Of a stretch of DNA of 64,000 nt, positions 1 to 8,459 are shown piece after piece. A model generated the notes under the pieces. The model was not told the DNA's origin, made no database searches, and saw only the letters and a list, made by a program, of their open reading frames with translations. Numbering within the stretch: the first letter of the stretch is position 1; every line of letters starts with the position of its first letter. The stretch comes from Glutamicibacter nicotianae. GTDB lineage: Bacteria; Actinomycetota; Actinomycetes; Actinomycetales; Micrococcaceae. Made by a program: the position numbers and the translations under genes. The DNA lies in contig NZ_BJNE01000011.1 in assembly GCF_006539525.1 (NCBI RefSeq), positions 1 to 64,000 of the forward strand. The letters run 5' to 3'.

Positions 1-17
1 CCAATAATTGAATACAT

Positions 18-90
18 GCGGTCATAGCTCAGCTGGTAGAGCGCAACCTTGCCAAGGTTGAGGTCGCGAGTTCGAACCTCGTTGACCGCT
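18..90 (+). tRNA. tRNA-Gly (anticodon GCC)
   Basis: A 73-nt cloverleaf can be folded directly. The 7-bp acceptor stem is GCGGTCA with TGACCGC, the D arm reads TAGCTCAGCTGGTAGAGC, the anticodon stem CAACC/GGTTG encloses the loop TTGCCAA with anticodon GCC, and the T loop contains TTCGAAC. The CCA end is not complete in the genome (T discriminator followed by CA). A strong hairpin follows directly downstream. Confidence 0.96.
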
Positions 91-96
91 CAAGAT

Positions 97-137
97 AAAG
101 ATGGGAATCACTTTTCGTGATTCCCATCTTTGCTTTA
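97..137 (+). terminator. Terminator after tRNA-Gly
   Basis: Positions 97-111 and 117-131 form a perfect 15-bp inverted repeat with a 5-nt loop, followed by a T-rich tract (TTTGCTTT). This is a typical intrinsic terminator for the tRNA transcript. Confidence 0.85.
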
Positions 138-331
138 CCCATCCTTTCCAGCCACCACCATCAGCATGCCGCGTGAGCGGCAAACCTGTGCACTGCCTGA
201 CAGACACCAGCAAAACATCTAGATAGCTGGGGGAAATTTTCGTTTTATGCTTCCACGCGTTGGCAGGAGCATCTAGGGTGGTTAGTAGTTGTGGAGCTGA
301 AGGGGTTCCCACAGACGAATGGAGGTGCAGC

Positions 332-541
332 ATGGCAGGATTTGATGATCTGCGTGGCAAGGCAGAGGAATTCGCTAAAGAGAACCCAGAGCAGGTATCC
401 CAGGGTATCGAGCAGGCTGGCGATTTTATCGATGATAAGACCGGCGGCAAGTTCGCAGAGCAGGTAGACGGCGTCCAGGACGGCGCTAACGACTACCTGA
501 ACGGCCTTGGTGGAGGCGAAGGCGAGAACAACGAAGGCTAA
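332..541 (+). CDS. Small MT0933/Rv0909-like antitoxin-family protein
   Basis: This 69-residue, acidic, soluble protein starts at ATG 332, preceded by GGAGGTG at a good distance; the frame is open further upstream, but no better start is seen. The body (DDLRGKAEEFAKENPEQ, then DKTGGKFAEQVDG) matches the pattern of the MT0933_antitox family, small helical proteins named after a proposed mycobacterial antitoxin. The C-terminus is Gly/Glu/Asn rich and probably disordered. No toxin gene lies next to it: its neighbours are a tRNA and a transporter, each insulated by a terminator. Its role as an antitoxin is therefore doubtful, and a CsbD-like stress protein is an alternative reading. Confidence 0.8.
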   Translation: MAGFDDLRGKAEEFAKENPEQVSQGIEQAGDFIDDKTGGKFAEQVDGVQDGANDYLNGLGGGEGENNEG

Positions 542-582
542 TCCCCTCGCAGTACTCCCCTCGGCTTGCCCGAGCATCCATG

Positions 583-615
583 GAAGGTACCGACTGAGGT
601 CGGTACCTTCTTTGC
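583..615 (+). terminator. Terminator after the antitoxin-like gene
   Basis: A perfect 12-bp inverted repeat (583-594 with 599-610, loop TGAG) is followed by TTTGCTTT. Confidence 0.85.
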
Positions 616-663
616 TTTAACCTTCGCTTTAGTGTCATATCGTGGAATTAATGCACTCTGGTT

Positions 664-692
664 TTCGACCGGCCGGTGCCACCCTGTAGAAA
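664..692 (+). promoter_or_regulatory. Probable benE promoter with palindrome in the spacer
   Basis: A -35-like TTCGAC (664-669) and a -10-like TAGAAA (687-692) are 17 bp apart. The palindrome ACCGGCCGGT (668-677) lies between them and could be an operator. The -10 ends 6 nt before the ATG at 699, so the transcript would be nearly leaderless. Confidence 0.45.
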
Positions 693-698
693 AAGAGT

Positions 699-1886
699 AT
701 GGCTCGTCAAACTCCCACGACTGGAAATGCCCTTTCCCAATCGGTCCTTGCAGGATTGATTACCACGATGGTGGGGTTCGTCGCATCCTTCGCAGTCGTT
801 CTGGCCGGTTTGTTCCAGGTAGGCGCCTCGCGCGAACAAGCTGCCTCGGGCTTGCTCGTCCTATCCCTCACCGTAGGATTGAGCACCATTGCTCTGTCCT
901 GGCGCCATCGCCTGCCGATCAGCATTGCCTGGTCCACTCCCGGGGCGGCCATGCTCGCCGCGCTGGCGCCCGGGGAGTTCGGGTTCAACCAGGCGGTGGG
1001 GGCATTCATCGTTGGCGGAATACTCATCATGTCGGCCGGGTTGGTGCCGTCTTTGCACCGGCTGCTCACCCGGATTCCGGTGCCGATTGCCCAAGGCATG
1101 CTTGCAGGAGTCCTGATCCCGCTATGCCTGAAGCCCTTTACTGCAGTGGCCAGCATCCCGTTTCCCGCGCTGGGAATTTTGCTGGTGTTCTTCATCGGGC
1201 TTCGGATTCTTCCAAAATTTGCCGTCGCGCTGAGCATGCTGGCCGCAGTGGGTTTCGGCCTTTGGCACATTGGCCGCACCGAGGCGTGGGATTCGATCGA
1301 GGTGTTGCCGCAGCTGCAGTGGGTCAGCCCCGAATTCTCCTGGCAGGCGATTGCCAGCATCAGCGTTCCGCTGTTCGTGGTGACCATGGCGTCGCAGAAC
1401 ATCCCGGGAGTGGCTGTGCTCAGCTCCTTCGGGTATACGGCCCCTTGGCGATCCACCATGCTGGTGACCGGCGTGGGCTCGGCAGGCGGGGCGCTCTTCG
1501 GCGGACATGCAATTAACCTGGCGGCCATCACCGCGGCTCTGGCTGCCGGGGAGCAAGCCGGGGCAGATCCCCGGCTGCGTTGGCGGGCCGCGGCGAGTTC
1601 AGGCGTGTTCTACCTGGTCTTCGGGGCCTTGAGCGCACTGATCGTCTCTGTGGCCAGCGCCTCGCCCGAGGGACTGTTCCAGGCGGCGGCCGGCTTGGCT
1701 TTGCTGGCCACGCTCGCCAATGCCCTGCTCGGGGCGATGGCCGATAGCGCGTGGCGGCTGAGTGCACTGGCCACGGTGCTGGTCGCCGCCGGAAATCTCA
1801 CGCTCTTCGGGATCGGCGGAGCTTTCTGGGCCTTGGTCGCAGGGCTTTTAACGCACTTCATCGTCGAGCGCAACGCTCGACGATGA
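699..1886 (+). CDS. BenE-family benzoate/aromatic acid:H+ symporter
   Basis: This 395-residue protein is almost entirely hydrophobic, with about 12 predicted membrane segments beginning near residue 15 (SQSVLAGLITTMVGFVASF). The opening, the ISIAWSTPGAAML segment near residue 70 and the ASQNIPGVAVLSSFGY segment near residue 230 are typical of the BenE family of proton-coupled benzoate importers, and the length fits. No aromatic degradation genes are nearby, so the substrate cannot be fixed from context. The gene is alone between two terminators, and a promoter just before the ATG suggests a leaderless message. A perfect 17-bp inverted repeat overlaps its last codons. Confidence 0.85.
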   Translation: MARQTPTTGNALSQSVLAGLITTMVGFVASFAVVLAGLFQVGASREQAASGLLVLSLTVGLSTIALSWRHRLPISIAWSTPGAAMLAALAPGEFGFNQAVGAFIVGGILIMSAGLVPSLHRLLTRIPVPIAQGMLAGVLIPLCLKPFTAVASIPFPALGILLVFFIGLRILPKFAVALSMLAAVGFGLWHIGRTEAWDSIEVLPQLQWVSPEFSWQAIASISVPLFVVTMASQNIPGVAVLSSFGYTAPWRSTMLVTGVGSAGGALFGGHAINLAAITAALAAGEQAGADPRLRWRAAASSGVFYLVFGALSALIVSVASASPEGLFQAAAGLALLATLANALLGAMADSAWRLSALATVLVAAGNLTLFGIGGAFWALVAGLLTHFIVERNARR

Positions 1887-1890
1887 AGTG
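1854..1890. terminator. Bidirectional terminator overlapping the end of benE
   Basis: Positions 1854-1870 and 1874-1890 form a perfect 17-bp inverted repeat with loop CAA. It contains the last ten codons and the stop of the rightward transporter gene and lies 20 bp from the stop of the leftward zapE gene. It can serve both converging transcripts. Confidence 0.75.
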
Positions 1891-1910
1891 GCAAAAGCAG
1901 CTTTTCCAGC

Positions 1911-2951
1911 CTAGATGGCTGGTTCCCCGACCTGGCCCTCGCGGGCCAAGGCAGTCAGGCGGGAAACGGCACGGAAGTACTTCTTCTGGTAGCCGCCGGA
2001 CATCATTTCCGGGGTGAACAGCTCGCTGAACGGCTTGCCCGAGGCCACGATCGGCACGTCCTTGTCGTACAGGCGGTCGGCAAGAACCACGAAGCGCAGG
2101 GCGATGGCCTGGTCGGTGATGGTGTCCACGTTGTGCAGGACCAGCACATCGGTTTCCGCCACCAGCTGGCGGTAGCGCGACGGGTGCACCTTCGAGAGGT
2201 GGGCCACCAGATCATCGAAGTTGTCAACGGCCAGGGTCTTGTCCGGGTAGCGGTCCTGGGCGAAGGCTTCGATCTGCGCATCCTCCAGCGGCTCGGGGGC
2301 ATCGGGCAGGCCTCGGTGGCGGAAGTCCTCGCCTTCGACGCGGTGCACGTCGAACTGCTCGGACAGGGTCTTGATCTCGCGCTGGAAGTCCACTGCCGCG
2401 AAGCGGCCCTCGCCCAGTGCGCCGGGCAGGGTGTTGGAGGTGGCAGCCAGCTTCACGCCGGCGTCGGACAGCTCGCGCATGAGGCGGGACATCAGCACGG
2501 TGTCCCCGGGATCGTCCAGCTCGAACTCATCGATGCAGACCAGCGAGTATTGGCTCAGCACTTCAACGGTCTGGCGGAAGGACAGCGCACCGACCAGGTT
2601 GGTGTACTCGACGAAGGTGCCGAAGGCCTTGCGGCCGGGAGCCGCATGCCACAGCGAAGCGAGCAGGTGGGTCTTGCCCACGCCGAAGCCGCCATCGAGG
2701 TAGATGCCGTTCTTGGTTTCCTTCTTCTTCCCGAACAGCTTGGAGAGGAACGAACCGGAGTTGTTCTTGCCCACGGACTCGGCGAAGGCCTTCAGCTTGG
2801 TGACCGCTTCGGCCTGCGACGGCTGGTTGGGGTCCGGGCGATAGGTATTGAAGGATACTTCACCAAAGCGGTAGGACGGGTGGAAACCGGCCAGCAGTTC
2901 TTCGATTGAAAGATTCGGCTTGGTCTCGCTCAGGTGGGTGATCGTCGCCAT
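1911..2951 (-). CDS. zapE: Cell division protein ZapE (AFG1-like ATPase)
   Basis: This 346-residue P-loop ATPase has a Walker A motif GGFGVGKTH near residues 87-95 and a Walker B motif VCIDEF near 138-143. These and the length fit the AFG1/ZapE family, which in E. coli acts at the Z-ring and in mitochondria acts on membrane proteins. The open frame extends to 3080, but I place the start at ATG 2951 (MATITHLSE), which has a GAAGGA site upstream; the 43 extra residues before it do not look conserved. It is divergent from the sulfurtransferase gene, across about 215 bp, and converges with the BenE-type transporter. Confidence 0.88.
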   Translation of the reverse strand: MATITHLSETKPNLSIEELLAGFHPSYRFGEVSFNTYRPDPNQPSQAEAVTKLKAFAESVGKNNSGSFLSKLFGKKKETKNGIYLDGGFGVGKTHLLASLWHAAPGRKAFGTFVEYTNLVGALSFRQTVEVLSQYSLVCIDEFELDDPGDTVLMSRLMRELSDAGVKLAATSNTLPGALGEGRFAAVDFQREIKTLSEQFDVHRVEGEDFRHRGLPDAPEPLEDAQIEAFAQDRYPDKTLAVDNFDDLVAHLSKVHPSRYRQLVAETDVLVLHNVDTITDQAIALRFVVLADRLYDKDVPIVASGKPFSELFTPEMMSGGYQKKYFRAVSRLTALAREGQVGEPAI

Positions 2952-3166
2952 TGGCTGTGGGAGTCCTTCAGTTGATTGCTCAGGAAATGGTCGGGAAGCC
3001 GTGGCTTGCCCATCGGCCAGTTTACCTTGAACGCGGCGATACATTGCCGAAAATGTCGTAGCCCACACTGTGTTCGCCATAGATGGGGACTAGGCTAGAA
3101 GCAACGCCCGTTGCCCGCTGTGTCCAGCGTGGCAAAAACTGACACCCGCAAGGATCGTGATTAGGA

Positions 3167-4081
3167 ATGTCGTTGCCCGTCGAGTCCAACGAGAAGTATG
3201 CAGCGTACGCTCACCCTGAACGCCTGGTTTCCACCCAATGGGTGGCTGACAACCTCGGAGCCGAGAATCTCGTAGTACTGGAATCGGATGAAGACATCTT
3301 GCTGTATTCCACCGGCCACGTGCCAGGTGCGCTGAAGATCGACTGGCACACCGAGCTGAACGACGAGGTCACCCGCGACTACGTCGACGGCGAGGGATTC
3401 GCGAAGCTGATGGCCGCCAAGGGCATCACCCGCGATTCGACCGTTGTCATCTACGGCGACAAGTCGAACTGGTGGGCAGCCTACGCGCTGTGGGTCTTCA
3501 CCCTGTTCGGCCACGAAGACGTGCGCCTGATGGATGGCGGCCGCGACAAGTGGATCGCTGAAGGCCGCGAGCTGAGCACCGAGAAGCCCGCCGTCACCGC
3601 CACCGAATACCCGGTGATCGAGCGTGTCGACTCGGAAATCCGTGCGTTCCTCACGGAGGTCCTGAACCACCTGGGCAACCCGCTGATCGACGTGCGTTCG
3701 CCCGAGGAATATACCGGCGAACGCACCCACATGCCGAATTACCCGGAAGAGGGCGCCCTGCGCGGCGGGCATATCCCCACCGCCGCATCGGTGCCCTGGG
3801 CCAAGGCGGCGGCCGAGGACGGCACCTTCCGCTCGCGCGAGGAATTGGAAGCCATCTACCTTGATGGCGCAGGCCTGAAGCCGGGCGATGACGTTGTGGC
3901 CTACTGCCGCATCGGCGAACGCTCCAGCCACACCTGGTTCGTGCTCAAGCACCTGCTCGGCTTCGAAACCGTGCGCAACTACGACGGCTCCTGGACGGAG
4001 TGGGGCAACGCGGTGGGTGTGCCAATCGTCCGCGGCGAAGCTGCCGGCGAAGTGCCTGCACAGCGTGGAGCCCGCGCATGA
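3167..4081 (+). CDS. Thiosulfate/3-mercaptopyruvate sulfurtransferase (double rhodanese)
   Basis: This 304-residue protein has two rhodanese domains. The N-terminal one (about 20-135, with [11 protein letters not shown]) is inactive-looking; the C-terminal one (about 165-290) carries the active-site loop CRIGERS with Cys247. The enzyme moves sulfane sulfur from a donor such as thiosulfate to an acceptor thiol. Its stop codon overlaps the start of a sufE gene (ATGA), so the two are translationally coupled, which suggests that the persulfide is used in Fe-S or thiocofactor chemistry. Actinobacterial orthologues are often called CysA or SseA; the exact name is not certain. Confidence 0.9.
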   Translation: MSLPVESNEKYAAYAHPERLVSTQWVADNLGAENLVVLESDEDILLYSTGHVPGALKIDWHTELNDEVTRDYVDGEGFAKLMAAKGITRDSTVVIYGDKSNWWAAYALWVFTLFGHEDVRLMDGGRDKWIAEGRELSTEKPAVTATEYPVIERVDSEIRAFLTEVLNHLGNPLIDVRSPEEYTGERTHMPNYPEEGALRGGHIPTAASVPWAKAAAEDGTFRSREELEAIYLDGAGLKPGDDVVAYCRIGERSSHTWFVLKHLLGFETVRNYDGSWTEWGNAVGVPIVRGEAAGEVPAQRGARA

Positions 4082-4518
4082 GCCAGCTGCCCGAGGCATT
4101 GAACGAGATCGTCGAGGAATTCTCCGAGGTTCCCGAGGCGGACCGCTTGGAGCTGCTGCTGGAGTATTCGCGCGAGCTGCCCGAGCTGCCGGCACGCCTT
4201 GCTGATCATCCCGAGCTTTTCGAGCAGGTCGTCGAGTGCCAGTCCCCGCTGTTCCTCGTCGTGGAGGTCTCGGCCGAAGCCGATAACCCGGTAGGCCTGT
4301 TCTTCTCCGCTCCACCGGAAGCTCCCACCACCCGCGGCTTCGCTTCGGTGCTGGCTGCGGGCCTGGATGGCGCCAAAGCAGCAGAGATTCTCGCAGTCCC
4401 GGATGACATGCCCCAGCAGCTGGGTCTGACCCGTGCGCTGTCGCCGTTGCGCATGCGCGGCATGACGGCCATGCTCGGCCGCATCAAGCGCCAGATTTCA
4501 GAGCAGCTGGCTGCCTAG
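4078..4518 (+). CDS. sufE: SufE family Fe-S cluster assembly/sulfur acceptor protein
   Basis: This 146-residue protein follows the SufE fold order: a helical N-terminus ([23 protein letters not shown]), then the loop with the persulfide-accepting Cys54 (VVECQSPLF), and a C-terminal [13 protein letters not shown] helix. SufE carries sulfur from a desulfurase to the Fe-S assembly scaffold. The ATG at 4078 overlaps the upstream sulfurtransferase stop by 4 nt, so here the sulfur donor may be the rhodanese as well as SufS. No suf operon is in the window. Confidence 0.9.
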   Translation: MSQLPEALNEIVEEFSEVPEADRLELLLEYSRELPELPARLADHPELFEQVVECQSPLFLVVEVSAEADNPVGLFFSAPPEAPTTRGFASVLAAGLDGAKAAEILAVPDDMPQQLGLTRALSPLRMRGMTAMLGRIKRQISEQLAA

Positions 4519-4576
4519 GGGCGAATCCCAAGCGCCGCGCAGCACCAAATAGCAACAGAGAAGGATCCCCAGGCAC

Positions 4577-5080
4577 GTGGGCAAGAAGAAGCAGGCCGCG
4601 TCCACCCCGGCGACCGCCGCGCTGGACGCCGCAGGTATCAGCTATGTGGCGCACAGCTACACGCATAGCGACTCGGCCGAAAGCTACGGCGCCGAAGCGG
4701 CCGAGCAATTGGGAGCCAGCGGCGACCGGGTCTTCAAGACCCTGATGGTTTCCACCGGAGCCAACGCCACCCAGGACCTGGCCGTGGCGGTGGTTCCCGT
4801 GGATTCGAAGCTGGATCTGAAGGCGATCGGCATCGCGTTGGGCACGAAGAAAGCCCAAATGGCCGACAAGGCTGCCGCGCAGCGGCGCAGCGGCTATGTC
4901 CTGGGCGGGATTTCCCCGTTCGGGCAGCGCCAGAAAACCGATACCGTCATTGATTCCAGCGCCCAGCAGTTCGAGACGATCTTCATTTCCGGAGGTCGTC
5001 GCGGTTTCAGCCTGGAGATCGCTCCGCAGGATGCAGCGAATGCGACCGGTGCCATTTGGGCGCCGATCGCCACCAGCTGA
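4577..5080 (+). CDS. YbaK-type Cys-tRNA(Pro) deacylase
   Basis: This 167-residue protein matches the YbaK/ProX superfamily across its length: LDAAGISYVAHSY near the N-terminus, the FKTLMV strand, the conserved KLDLKAIGIALG segment, then GYVLGGISPFGQRQK, where the glycines and SPFG mark the active-site region, and FISGGRRG near the end. The enzyme hydrolyses Cys mischarged on tRNA-Pro. The start is GTG 4577 behind an AGAAGGA site. It lies 58 bp after sufE on the same strand and probably belongs to the same transcript, giving a group linked by cysteine and sulfur handling. Confidence 0.9.
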   Translation: MGKKKQAASTPATAALDAAGISYVAHSYTHSDSAESYGAEAAEQLGASGDRVFKTLMVSTGANATQDLAVAVVPVDSKLDLKAIGIALGTKKAQMADKAAAQRRSGYVLGGISPFGQRQKTDTVIDSSAQQFETIFISGGRRGFSLEIAPQDAANATGAIWAPIATS

Positions 5081-5094
5081 TGTTTTGCTAGCCA

Positions 5095-5163
5095 AGCCAA
5101 GGGCCCTGCCTGCGCGCCGGCGATCCGTTGATCGTCCGCATCTCGCGGACAGGACCCTTGGCT
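5095..5163. terminator. Imperfect stem-loop between ybaK and the hydrolase gene
   Basis: Positions 5095-5108 and 5150-5163 pair over 14 bp with one mismatch, around a long internal arm. It lies between the converging ybaK-like and alpha/beta hydrolase genes, so it may terminate both. There is no clear T-tract. Confidence 0.5.
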
Positions 5164-5171
5164 ATCTGCGG

Positions 5172-6395
5172 CTAAATGGTTTCGAGCAATGCCATGCGCT
5201 TGCCCAGGAAACCGGTAATCGCCTGCGCGAAACCCTGCGGATCCACATTCGGTTCCCGGGTGTGCCCGGCTTTGGAAAATGTCTTGAGCGTGACCAGGTC
5301 CGGTCGCAGCGCCGCCAGCTTCAGGCTCGGGCCGTTGGGCACGAATTCGTCATCACGGCTGTGCATGATCAGCGTTGGCAGCTTCAATTCATCCGCACGC
5401 TCCACCCAATTCAGCCGGCGCAAATTGACTGGCGCCGCTTGTCCGGTCACCCAGCGTCCCGCCTTGTTGGACAGCAGCCACTGGCCGAACAGGCCCACGG
5501 ATTGCGGGATCTTGTTGGCCCGAGCCTGATGCGAAAGCACATCGACCCAATTGATGACCGGGCCAACCAGAATGAGTGAATCGATATGGCGGGCGAGCTC
5601 GCTTCGATCGGCGGTTTGCAGGCTGATGGCGCCGCCCATGGACCAGCCCATCAGGATGATCCGCTTCGCTCCGTTATCCAGTGCGAATTGGATGCCCGCT
5701 TCCACGTCATGCCATTCGGTATCACCCAGACCATAGCGTCCATCCGGCGCGCCGGGAGCCAAGCCGTCATTGCGGTAGCTCATCAGCAACGTGGTGACCC
5801 CGAGTTCGCCCAAGGCAGGCAGCGCACGGATGGTCTCATTGCGCCGGGCCCCACGGCCGTGCACGCCAATTACCCAGATGTCCACGTTGGCGGAGCCGCG
5901 CACCAGCCAGGCCGGCCCGTCTCCCCCTTCCAACGGCACCACGACATCTTCGGCATCGAAGCCCAGGTCGGAGGGATGCTCGTAGATGGCACCGGACAGG
6001 TTGCCGCGGCGCACCCCTTGGAGGGTGCCGTGGTAGACCTTCTCGATCTTGCGCGCCACCAGCCGGGGTTTGCCCGGGACCGGTTCCGGCGCGGAAAGCC
6101 GCAGGGCGCAGGAATCGAATTCGGTCAGGAAACTGCAGGGCCCGGGTTCGCTGGTATCGGAATCCTTGGTGAAATGCAGCCAGAGCTTGCCCTCGGCATC
6201 GGTGACAACTTCACGGATGATGCTGTTGCCGGTGCGGCGTTCTTCCGGGGTCACTACGCGTCGGGCGAAGTATCCGGCGAGCGCTGAGACGCTGGCGGCA
6301 ACCAAGGAACCGGCGCCCAGTCCCAGTCCAACCCCAATCAGGGTTGCCGGCACTGCGCTGCGGGGTTGCAAGGTATCTACGATGTTCCGAGCCAT
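5172..6395 (-). CDS. Membrane-anchored alpha/beta hydrolase
   Basis: This 407-residue protein has one N-terminal membrane segment (about 17-42) and then a soluble region. The alpha/beta hydrolase core from about 170 on shows the nucleophile elbow GWSMGG (Ser252), a later HSRDDEFVP that supplies the acidic residue, and KAGHTREPN with the catalytic His. The middle region (60-165) is not a domain I recognise. The substrate is unknown. The frame is open to 6494, but ATG 6395 has a GGAAAG site and begins just before the membrane segment. It is divergent from msrB with only 62 bp between the starts. Confidence 0.82.
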   Translation of the reverse strand: MARNIVDTLQPRSAVPATLIGVGLGLGAGSLVAASVSALAGYFARRVVTPEERRTGNSIIREVVTDAEGKLWLHFTKDSDTSEPGPCSFLTEFDSCALRLSAPEPVPGKPRLVARKIEKVYHGTLQGVRRGNLSGAIYEHPSDLGFDAEDVVVPLEGGDGPAWLVRGSANVDIWVIGVHGRGARRNETIRALPALGELGVTTLLMSYRNDGLAPGAPDGRYGLGDTEWHDVEAGIQFALDNGAKRIILMGWSMGGAISLQTADRSELARHIDSLILVGPVINWVDVLSHQARANKIPQSVGLFGQWLLSNKAGRWVTGQAAPVNLRRLNWVERADELKLPTLIMHSRDDEFVPNGPSLKLAALRPDLVTLKTFSKAGHTREPNVDPQGFAQAITGFLGKRMALLETI

Positions 6396-6457
6396 GTTTT
6401 CATCTTTCCATGAGCAGGCCCGGGAATCATCCAGCCTGCTCAAGCGTTTTATATTGC

Positions 6458-6901
6458 ATGAGCGATGAATCGGTAAACCAATCAGCAACATCACCAGATG
6501 AGGCGGCCGCGCGCAGCGATGTGCAGTGGCAGCAGATCCTCTCTCCCGAGGAATTCCATGTACTGCGCCAAGCCGGGACCGAACGCCCCTTCACCGGCGA
6601 GTACTGGGATACTACGACCGAGGGCGTGTATTCCTGCCGGGCCTGCGGTTCGGAACTGTTCGCGAGCACCACGAAATTCGATGCCGGCTGCGGCTGGCCC
6701 TCCTTCTTCGCGCCTTTGGCCGAGGACCGGGTGCGCTACATCAGCGATGAGTCCCTGGGCATGAAGCGAGTTGAGGTGCGCTGCGCCAATTGCGATTCGC
6801 ACATGGGCCACGTTTTCGAGGGCGAAGGATTCAAGACCCCGACTGATTTGCGTTACTGCATGAACTCCTTGAGCCTGACCCTGCGCCCGGCCCAGGGCTA
6901 A
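6458..6901 (+). CDS. msrB: Peptide-methionine (R)-S-oxide reductase MsrB
   Basis: This 147-residue enzyme reduces methionine-R-sulfoxide in proteins. All key elements are visible: FTGEYWDTTTEGVYSCRACG near residues 45-64, zinc cysteines in CRAC (60, 63) and CANC (109, 112), GCGWPSF near 78, and the catalytic Cys134 in RYCMNS. There is no signal peptide, so it is cytoplasmic. The start is ATG 6458; the frame upstream overlaps the divergent hydrolase gene and is not likely coding. Confidence 0.95.
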   Translation: MSDESVNQSATSPDEAAARSDVQWQQILSPEEFHVLRQAGTERPFTGEYWDTTTEGVYSCRACGSELFASTTKFDAGCGWPSFFAPLAEDRVRYISDESLGMKRVEVRCANCDSHMGHVFEGEGFKTPTDLRYCMNSLSLTLRPAQG

Positions 6902-6984
6902 TGCCCTTGACGGTGGCAAGGCGTGGATCACATTTAGAGCAAGAGTTGCTTATTCACTAAGGTCTTAGCATCACCTTTTCTGTT

Positions 6985-7030
6985 GTTTGGGCGTAGCGTT
7001 CAAGGTAAGCACTTGAACGCTGCCCCAAAC
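6985..7030 (+). promoter_or_regulatory. Long leader hairpin before the DUF6421 gene
   Basis: Arms 6985-7004 and 7012-7030 pair through GTTTGGG/CCCAAAC and AGCGTTCAAG/CTTGAACGCT around a small internal loop, with a 7-nt apical loop. The hairpin ends 21 nt before the ATG at 7052 and has no T-run after it. It may be the msrB terminator or a control element in the next gene's leader. Confidence 0.55.
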
Positions 7031-7051
7031 ATGAAAAAGAAGGTGTATGAA

Positions 7052-8437
7052 ATGACTCAGATTTCCTCCAAGCCAGTACCGGCCACCGACGCAGAAGTAC
7101 TACAGATCGCAAACTCGCAAGCTTGGCTGAAGCTGAAGTCTGCCGCCACCGAGTTCCAGGGACTGCAGGCTCAGGACGGTTCCTTGGCCGATAGCGCTTT
7201 CGCACCGAAGGCCGTCCAACTCGTTGATTCCATCATCGAGTCGGTGCAGTCCCTGCGCCCGCACTTCGAGCACGATGCCGAATACCTCGAGCAGCTGGTC
7301 GCGGATCTGCGCCAGTGGGCCGATGCCGGCTTCGGCGTGCCCGACTTCCTCGATTCGCTGATGCAGTTCCAGCCGCAGACCCAGCGCATCGACGGCCTGC
7401 TGCACCTGGTGCTTTTCCCGATGTACACGCAGAACGGCTCGACCAACCGCCACCTCGAAGCTGTACTGGTGCAGGTGATGTGGCCCGAGTTCATCGCCGA
7501 CCTGGAAGCCAAGGACTACACCAACGCGCTGTTCGTGCCGCTGCGCTTCATCGACTTCACCGAAGGCTACAACACCAATTCCGCCGTGCTCTTCCCGGAG
7601 TCCGTAGCGATCCGCGAGACCCCGTCATTCACCTGGGGCGCAATCTTCCAGGATCGTGAAGCAGTGCGCTTCCGCAAGGTCCTTCAGGAAGCCAGCCGCA
7701 TCACCAACCTCGAGTTGCCTGCGGACGCAGCAGAGCTGCTCAAGGACCAGCACCTGACCGAAGAAACCTTCATCATGTGGGACCTGATCCACGACCGCAC
7801 CCACATGCGTGGCGACCTGCCGTTCGATCCGTTCATGATCAAGCAGCGCATGCCCTTCTTCCTGTACTCGCTGGAAGAATTGCGTTGCGATTTGACCGCG
7901 TTCCGCGAATGCATGAAGATCGCCGCGAATCCGGATTCGGATGAGAAAAGCGCCAAGATGGCCAAGCTCGTGCAGTACGCGGTGATCTTCGACCGCATCT
8001 TCCGCTTCGCCATCACCGGCTCGCGCGTGCGCAACTACGACGGCCTCGGCGGCCAGCTGCTGTTCGCCTGGATGCACCAGCACCATGTGCTGCACTGGAC
8101 CGACACCAAGCTGAGCATTGACTGGGATCAGGTGCCCGAAGTGGTTGCAGCCTTGGGGGATGCGATCGACGAACTGTACTGGAAGTCCATCGACCGCCCG
8201 AAGCTGGCTCACTGGCTTGCAGCCTACGAACTGGTTTCTGCCACCGTCACCCCGAACCCCGCTTCGGTCTGGGCCAAGGGCCCGGAGGCCCTGCCGTTGA
8301 CCGCACCGCTGCGCGAAATCACGGACCAGGTCATGGACGACGAATTCCCGCTGTCGATGTTCTATGAAGCACTGAACAAGAAGATGGCCTCCGTCATCGA
8401 ATCGACCAAGGGCATGACCGGGGCAACGAAAATCTAG
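7052..8437 (+). CDS. DUF6421 family protein, putative metal-binding site
   Basis: This 461-residue soluble protein belongs, by my recollection of the sequence pattern, to DUF6421, an uncharacterised actinobacterial family. I chose ATG 7052 because AGAAGGTG lies 8 nt upstream; the frame is open back to 6983. A segment at 240-285 reads WDLIHDRTHMRGDLPF and then SLEELRCDLTAF: His247 and His251 in HxxxH, followed by Glu275-Glu276 and Asp280. This resembles the layout of zinc peptidases in which an HxxxH-type helix is followed by EExRAE, as in the M49 family. Conserved-looking VRNYDGLGGQLLFAW follows at 327-340. The function is unknown; the metal site is an inference. The gene is alone, with a hairpin leader. 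Confidence 0.82.
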   Translation: MTQISSKPVPATDAEVLQIANSQAWLKLKSAATEFQGLQAQDGSLADSAFAPKAVQLVDSIIESVQSLRPHFEHDAEYLEQLVADLRQWADAGFGVPDFLDSLMQFQPQTQRIDGLLHLVLFPMYTQNGSTNRHLEAVLVQVMWPEFIADLEAKDYTNALFVPLRFIDFTEGYNTNSAVLFPESVAIRETPSFTWGAIFQDREAVRFRKVLQEASRITNLELPADAAELLKDQHLTEETFIMWDLIHDRTHMRGDLPFDPFMIKQRMPFFLYSLEELRCDLTAFRECMKIAANPDSDEKSAKMAKLVQYAVIFDRIFRFAITGSRVRNYDGLGGQLLFAWMHQHHVLHWTDTKLSIDWDQVPEVVAALGDAIDELYWKSIDRPKLAHWLAAYELVSATVTPNPASVWAKGPEALPLTAPLREITDQVMDDEFPLSMFYEALNKKMASVIESTKGMTGATKI

Positions 8438-8459
8438 CCTTTCCTCTAGGCTGGAAAAT

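Noticed and set aside
18-90. tRNA-Gly as an integration site
   Set aside because: There is no integrase gene and no repeat of the tRNA 3' end found downstream; the following genes look native.
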